Part shown: positions 60,782-64,000 of the stretch, piece after piece
Position numbering within the stretch: the first letter of the stretch is position 1
How the letters are laid out: every line of letters starts with the position of its first letter
DNA from: Inia geoffrensis
Taxonomy: Eukaryota; Chordata; Mammalia; Artiodactyla; Iniidae
Assembly (NCBI GenBank): GCA_036417435.1
Contig: CM070900.1
Span: forward strand, 167,266,815-167,330,814
DNA length: 64,000 bases
Reading direction: 5' to 3'
Program-made: the position numbers and the translations under genes
The notes under the pieces: generated by a model
What the model was told of the DNA's origin: nothing
Seen by the model: the letters and a program-made list of their open reading frames with translations, nothing else
Databases searched by the model: none

Positions 60782-60791
60782 AACCATATAT

Positions 60792-61934
60792 GTTTTAACA
60801 TGTGCATTTTAAAGAAAAAAATCTTAGGAAGATTTCATTGTAGTTCACATTATATCATGTGCTTTCATCTCTTACGTTCATAATCTACCAAGTTCTTGAT
60901 CTTCACCCATTTATTATGGTTAATAGGCAAAACATTTTATGGTCATCTATATTTTATTGGAGATAAACTGTTAATCATCCATTCTATAAAAGTTTAGCAA
61001 ACAGTTACTGTATGCAAGTCTTTATGTTATGCATTAAAATTATTAAATATGTAGATAACAGACACAAATGCAGAAAACTTGCATTATTATTTCCTTTGAA
61101 CTTTGTGCCATTTTTATAACTAAAAACCTTTCTATATGCTATATGGATAGAGATTCCAAGAAGATGCTGGATGTGACAGGGAAGACGGCTTGGCAGATAT
61201 TCAACTAAGTCAATATTTTCAGAGAGAAAGGGATGGGTAAAAACGCCTTGATCGTAAGTGCTTACTGGTTCAGAGTCATATAAAGATCAAGGAGTAGCAC
61301 ATTTAGAAATGTGGCACAAGCCAGAGTTTAGTATGATTCCTGTCACTTGATGGCTTGTAAATTCAAAAAGATCATTCTGGCTGAATAGATTACAGTAGAG
61401 TGGTATCAACAGCCTGAGGATTCTGGCCAAACAACACTGAACATAAGCTACAGAGTGCTTTTGGCATTTGTTATTATTTAGCCAATATTGTCATTGTAGG
61501 GGAAATTTATAGGAAGCATTGATAGAATCTAGGCAATATGTCCCTGAGGTAGCAATAACGTGGTTTTGGGGTACAGAAGGCTAAATGTGAATTCTTTAAA
61601 GAGGAAAACGGTCCAGAGTAAAGTGAAAGATGCAAGTTGTTTCTTGGGTAACAGGATAAAATAGGATCTGTATAATATGCCCAAAACAAGTTAGGTTGCT
61701 TGTATTCATTCTGTGATTTAAAAACTACTGCTTTTGCTAAATTTCAAAACTCTGGGTCAGAAAAGGACAATGGTATTTAATTTATATGCCACATATGCTA
61801 ATATTTTAGAATGTCATGTTTTGTAATTTCATACAGTCGTCCTGCTTTACAAAATCTTAAGCAATATACTGCTTACTGCTTCCCTTCTATAACTCCTAAT
61901 CAAGTTAATTTCATCAGCCCAATTTATTATCTTC
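60792..61934. other. unique intergenic DNA with a possible ancient repeat
   Basis: No gene was found. The part around 61,265-61,400 (GATCAAGGAGTAGCAC ... AAAAAGATCATTCTGGCTGAATAGATTACAG) resembles an old mammal-wide repeat that I cannot name. Confidence 0.4.
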
Positions 61935-61948
61935 AAAATGAATGTAGC

Positions 61949-62155
61949 GGGCTTCCCTGGTGGCGCAGTGGTTGAGAGTCCGCCTGCCGATGCAGGGGAC
62001 ACGGGTTCATGCCCCGGTCCGGGAAGATCCCACATGCCGCGGAGCGGCTAGGCCTGTGAGCCATGGCTGCTGGGCCTGCGCATCTGGAGCCTGTGCTCCA
62101 CAACGGGAAAGGCCACAACAGTGAGAGGCCCACGTACCAAAAAAAAAAAAAAAAA
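61949..62155 (+). mobile_element. CHR SINE, full length
   Basis: This is the copy closest to a complete unit, and a useful reference for the others: start GGGCTTCCCTGGTGGCGCAGTGG, B box GGTTCATGCCC (one change from GGTTCGTGCCC), full 3' block GTGAGAGGCCCACGTACC and an A20-type tail. It is flanked by the perfect 14-bp duplication AAAATGAATGTAGC (61,935-61,948 and 62,156-62,169). Confidence 0.96.
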
Positions 62156-62169
62156 AAAATGAATGTAGC

Positions 62170-63104
62170 ACTTTTAGATCAACAATTACTCTAAAGGGGA
62201 TCTGAATCCCATAACCCCCTTTTTTTTCCTTTCTTCTCTTGCTGTAGGACAGAAGGAACTTACAAATCTGATCTTATTGACTCACAACTCTATTTACTTG
62301 AAAGGATACAACCCTTAATACTGCTACTAGGATTTGAAAGAAAAGAAATAAGTAATACCACTTCTCTATTCAAGTTCTGAAACAATTGAGAAATAAGACA
62401 AAAAAGTAAGTGGAATGGAAGATTAAATAAGGCCTTGAATCCTGATGAAGCTCACATTGAGGGAAGTGGCATACATACTTTTATTGATTCTAAGACCCAC
62501 ATCATTTCACATTTTACCTTATCCAAAATTGATGTACATGCATATACATTGCTGTTTTACAATTACTGTAGCTAGTTGACATTTACTGTATATTTGTTAG
62601 CTTATGCTTATTTTTTTTCTTCCAAATTCATTTATTAGATTTAGTCATTCATGAAGACCTAGGGGGAAATAAGTGAAGAACAGAAAAAGAAGCTACTTAT
62701 GTACTCATCCCCACAATACTCACCTTCATTCTCTGTATGTGCTGTCTTTCATTCAGTAACTAAAATGCATGATGCATTCCATACATTATCAGAGTAACTG
62801 TCAATCATTCAACAACACACTCTGACATTGGCTTTGTCCTAAACACTCCACACTTGACATTATCAGTTTTGGCTAAAGACAGTGACTTCTGTGACACATT
62901 ATTTAATTGATGCTCTTTAGTCAGCTTGTTAACATTTCAGGTTCCATTGGAACTACTGACCATTTGCTTCTTCTCGAAATAGTCTCTGATTTTAATTTGT
63001 GTGGCAATTAACTTAATAGAGATTTCTAATCCCAGCTATGATGGAGTAATTTTGTTAGACCAAAACTCCTACCCAGAAGATATAGGAAAGCCAAATAAAA
63101 TAAT
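62170..63104. other. unique AT-rich intergenic DNA
   Basis: Nothing recognisable was found. Confidence 0.5.
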
Positions 63105-63142
63105 AAGAAGGAGGAGAAGGAGAAGAAGAAAAGGAAGGGGAA
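63105..63142 (+). repeat. 38-base pure purine tract
   Basis: Only A and G from 63,105 to 63,142, in AAG/GGA triplet-like units. It accounts for the Arg/Lys-rich part of a 69-codon chance frame. It could adopt a triplex (H-DNA) form if mirror symmetry is sufficient, but the mirror repeat is imperfect. Confidence 0.85.
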
Positions 63143-64000
63143 TTTTACTGAATAATAAGTCTATTGGAAAGCTGCTGTGGCAATCAAGATTTGATGAAAC
63201 AAGATCCTAGATAGAAGGAAACCAAAGAAGAATGAGCCAATATTCACTTGCTCCAGTTTTCTTCTTAGGGGTTAACTATTCTTTATAAGGAGGGAGAATT
63301 TGAAAATCTGGGCAGCAATGCCCAGAGGCAGAGAAGTTGGAAGGGATTTCATCAATCTTCACTGGGATGGGAAGACACAGTTTTAGTATTTGGGGCCACT
63401 AAGGTAACCAGAATATGATGCGGTCAACATCCCAGAGTAAAGAGAGGTACAGAGATATGAGCAGCATAGGCCTATGTATGAAAAATAATAAATGCTTTCA
63501 ATGATGCTTTTATCATCAAGAGCAAGTTGACCCTATAATCTGTTAGGCAACAAGATTAAAAGAAGATTATATCATACTGACTAGCGGGAGTGTAATAATC
63601 TTTGTATGATTGTCTGGATTCTCTGGTACAATCGTAATTATATAAGAATAACAGATATTAATATTGCTTTTATAATTTGGTTTCTTCTCCTTGGCAACTA
63701 ATGAACTCAAATTTTTATTCCCTTAGCACTGTGAAAATGTCAAAAAAACCCAGTCTTCCTTTCAGATTCTTTTGTCTCTACTTTTAACATCTTGCCCTTG
63801 AGGGATTTGCAAAATTATTGTTGTAAGGGCAAGAGACTGACCTTGGAAAAATGCAGTAGAAATTAAATATAAATTATTTTATGACGTTTATTGTACTTAT
63901 ATCAAAATCTATTGTTCCATAGCTAAAGGATTCTGTTCTGCCACTATTTGTTGAGTTCATCTTTAAAGGCCTTGTACAAGATATTTCTGGATATAAAGTA
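63143..64000. other. unique AT-rich intergenic DNA
   Basis: Nothing recognisable up to the end of the window. Confidence 0.5.

Overview
This is a non-coding, AT-rich stretch of a mammalian chromosome, almost certainly from a cetacean (whale or dolphin). The evidence is nine copies of a tRNA-derived SINE of the CHR family. This family is shared by cetaceans, hippos and ruminants. No ruminant BovB or Bov-tA element was recognised beside them. I found no intact protein-coding gene, functional tRNA, rRNA, CRISPR array or prokaryotic feature. The open reading frames are short and arise by chance, from poly-T/SINE sequence, or from decayed retrotransposons.

Layout. 1-9.2 kb is mostly unique AT-rich DNA with old L1M, MIR, MLT1 and hAT fragments, a 46-bp perfect palindrome and one CHR SINE. 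9.7-11.7 kb holds an inverted MaLR-type LTR and a 5'-truncated young L1. 13.4-17.9 kb is an old, heavily broken ERVL-type provirus interior on the minus strand (integrase end at low coordinates), hit by two CHR SINEs. 18.9-19.8 kb has an L2 fragment and a SINE. 25.6-32.2 kb is a full-length but dead L1 with recognisable target-site duplications and a SINE nested eight codons into ORF2. 33.4-34.5 kb is a minus-strand L1 tail. 36.8-38.5 kb is a repeat-poor stretch that could hold conserved non-coding DNA. 40.4-42.6 kb is an MLT1-like LTR abutting an L1 ORF2 segment that keeps its reverse-transcriptase active-site motif. 45.9-50.0 kb is an MLT2-like LTR followed by an old L1 with a 5' inversion (twin priming). 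52.0-52.8 kb is a second young L1 tail. 54.2-55.3 kb is a processed pseudogene of the small GTPase RAN. 55-64 kb is unique DNA with three more SINEs, L1M relics and microsatellites.

The window has no genes that work together; it is best read as a record of nested retrotransposition. Old MIR, L2, MLT and ERVL relics form the base. Middle-aged L1 copies lie on top of them. The CHR SINEs, with clear and often perfect target-site duplications, are the youngest layer, and the two L1 tails near 11 and 52 kb also look young. The RAN copy has all the marks of L1-mediated retroposition. I found no credible sign of a new biological system. The most instructive signals are the twin-primed L1, the SINE lacking its B box, the alternating purine-pyrimidine tract, the palindromic AT repeat and the RAN retrocopy.
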